Assembly (NCBI RefSeq): GCF_027923405.1
Contig: NZ_BQYI01000001.1
Coordinates: 4,592,501 to 4,656,500, forward strand
DNA length: 64,000 nt
Reading direction: 5' to 3'
DNA from: Paenibacillus sp. YYML68
GTDB taxonomy: Bacteria; Bacillota; Bacilli; Paenibacillales; NBRC-103111
Shown one piece after another: positions 63,999 to 64,000 of this stretch (position 1 is the stretch's first letter; each line of letters opens with the position of its first letter). Under the pieces are notes generated by a model. The model was not told the origin of the DNA, made no database searches, and saw nothing but the letters and a program-made list of their open reading frames with translations. Both the position numbers and the translations under genes were made by a program.

Positions 63999-64000
63999 AT

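Overview
The window looks like part of the chromosome of a Paenibacillus-type Firmicute (Paenibacillaceae). Evidence: strong AGGAGG-type ribosome binding sites, a groES-groEL operon behind a CIRCE element, a ydiF/moaC/tatA/tatC/groESL neighbourhood resembling Bacillus subtilis, a BirA-type operator before a biotin operon, a guanine-class riboswitch, kanosamine genes resembling B. subtilis ntdABC, and a moderately high GC content. No complete phage or insertion sequence was seen. The assignment rests on gene content and remembered family features; no search was run.

Layout. 1-2.0 kb: AT-rich minus-strand ABC exporter for a surface polysaccharide (Wzt cut by the left edge, Wzm). 2.2-4.7 kb: O-antigen ligase/polymerase-like membrane protein with a TPR-like tail. 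4.7-10.7 kb: minus-strand operon SWIM zinc-finger protein > SNF2 ATPase > AT-hook protein. 10.8-13.0 kb: groES-groEL. 13.1-17.4 kb: minus-strand operon 5-formyl-THF cyclo-ligase > moaC > mogA/moaB > molybdopterin-binding protein > tatA > tatC. 17.6-20.8 kb: ABC-F protein and FAD monooxygenase. 20.9-21.7 kb: a gene-free stretch with a dense DnaA-box cluster. 21.7-25.5 kb: AraC/GyrI-like regulator, DUF1835 protein, and a purine permease under a guanine-class riboswitch. 25.8-26.9 kb: a likely toxin-antitoxin pair (HTH protein plus TumE/DUF6516-like protein) with its own promoter. 27-28.5 kb: guaA. 28.7-35.7 kb: transglutaminase/DUF58/MoxR module and a polysaccharide deacetylase.

36-42 kb: a more AT-rich island with a HAD phosphatase and, divergently, a kanosamine/neotrehalosadiamine-type operon (ntdA, ntdB, ntdC) followed by a MATE exporter, preceded by a leader with fragments of a small gene. 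42-47 kb: DUF7667-like protein, lactonase, Bcp peroxiredoxin, small membrane protein and a three-gene ABC exporter. 47.4-55.1 kb: LCP ligase, hemL-type aminomutase and the large subunit of glutamate synthase without gltD. 55.2-57.7 kb: kduD-kdgK-kdgA for ketodeoxygluconate use. 57.7-62.7 kb: bioD-bioB-bioF-bioH-bioC behind a BirA box, lacking bioA. 62.8-64.0 kb: a minus-strand cluster of eleven normal tRNA genes plus one degenerate tRNA-like gene, ended by two tandem terminators and running off the right edge.

The most noteworthy items are the SWIM-SNF2-AT-hook operon, the DnaA-box cluster near ydiF, the TumE-like toxin module, the ntd island with its odd leader, and the degenerate tRNA.
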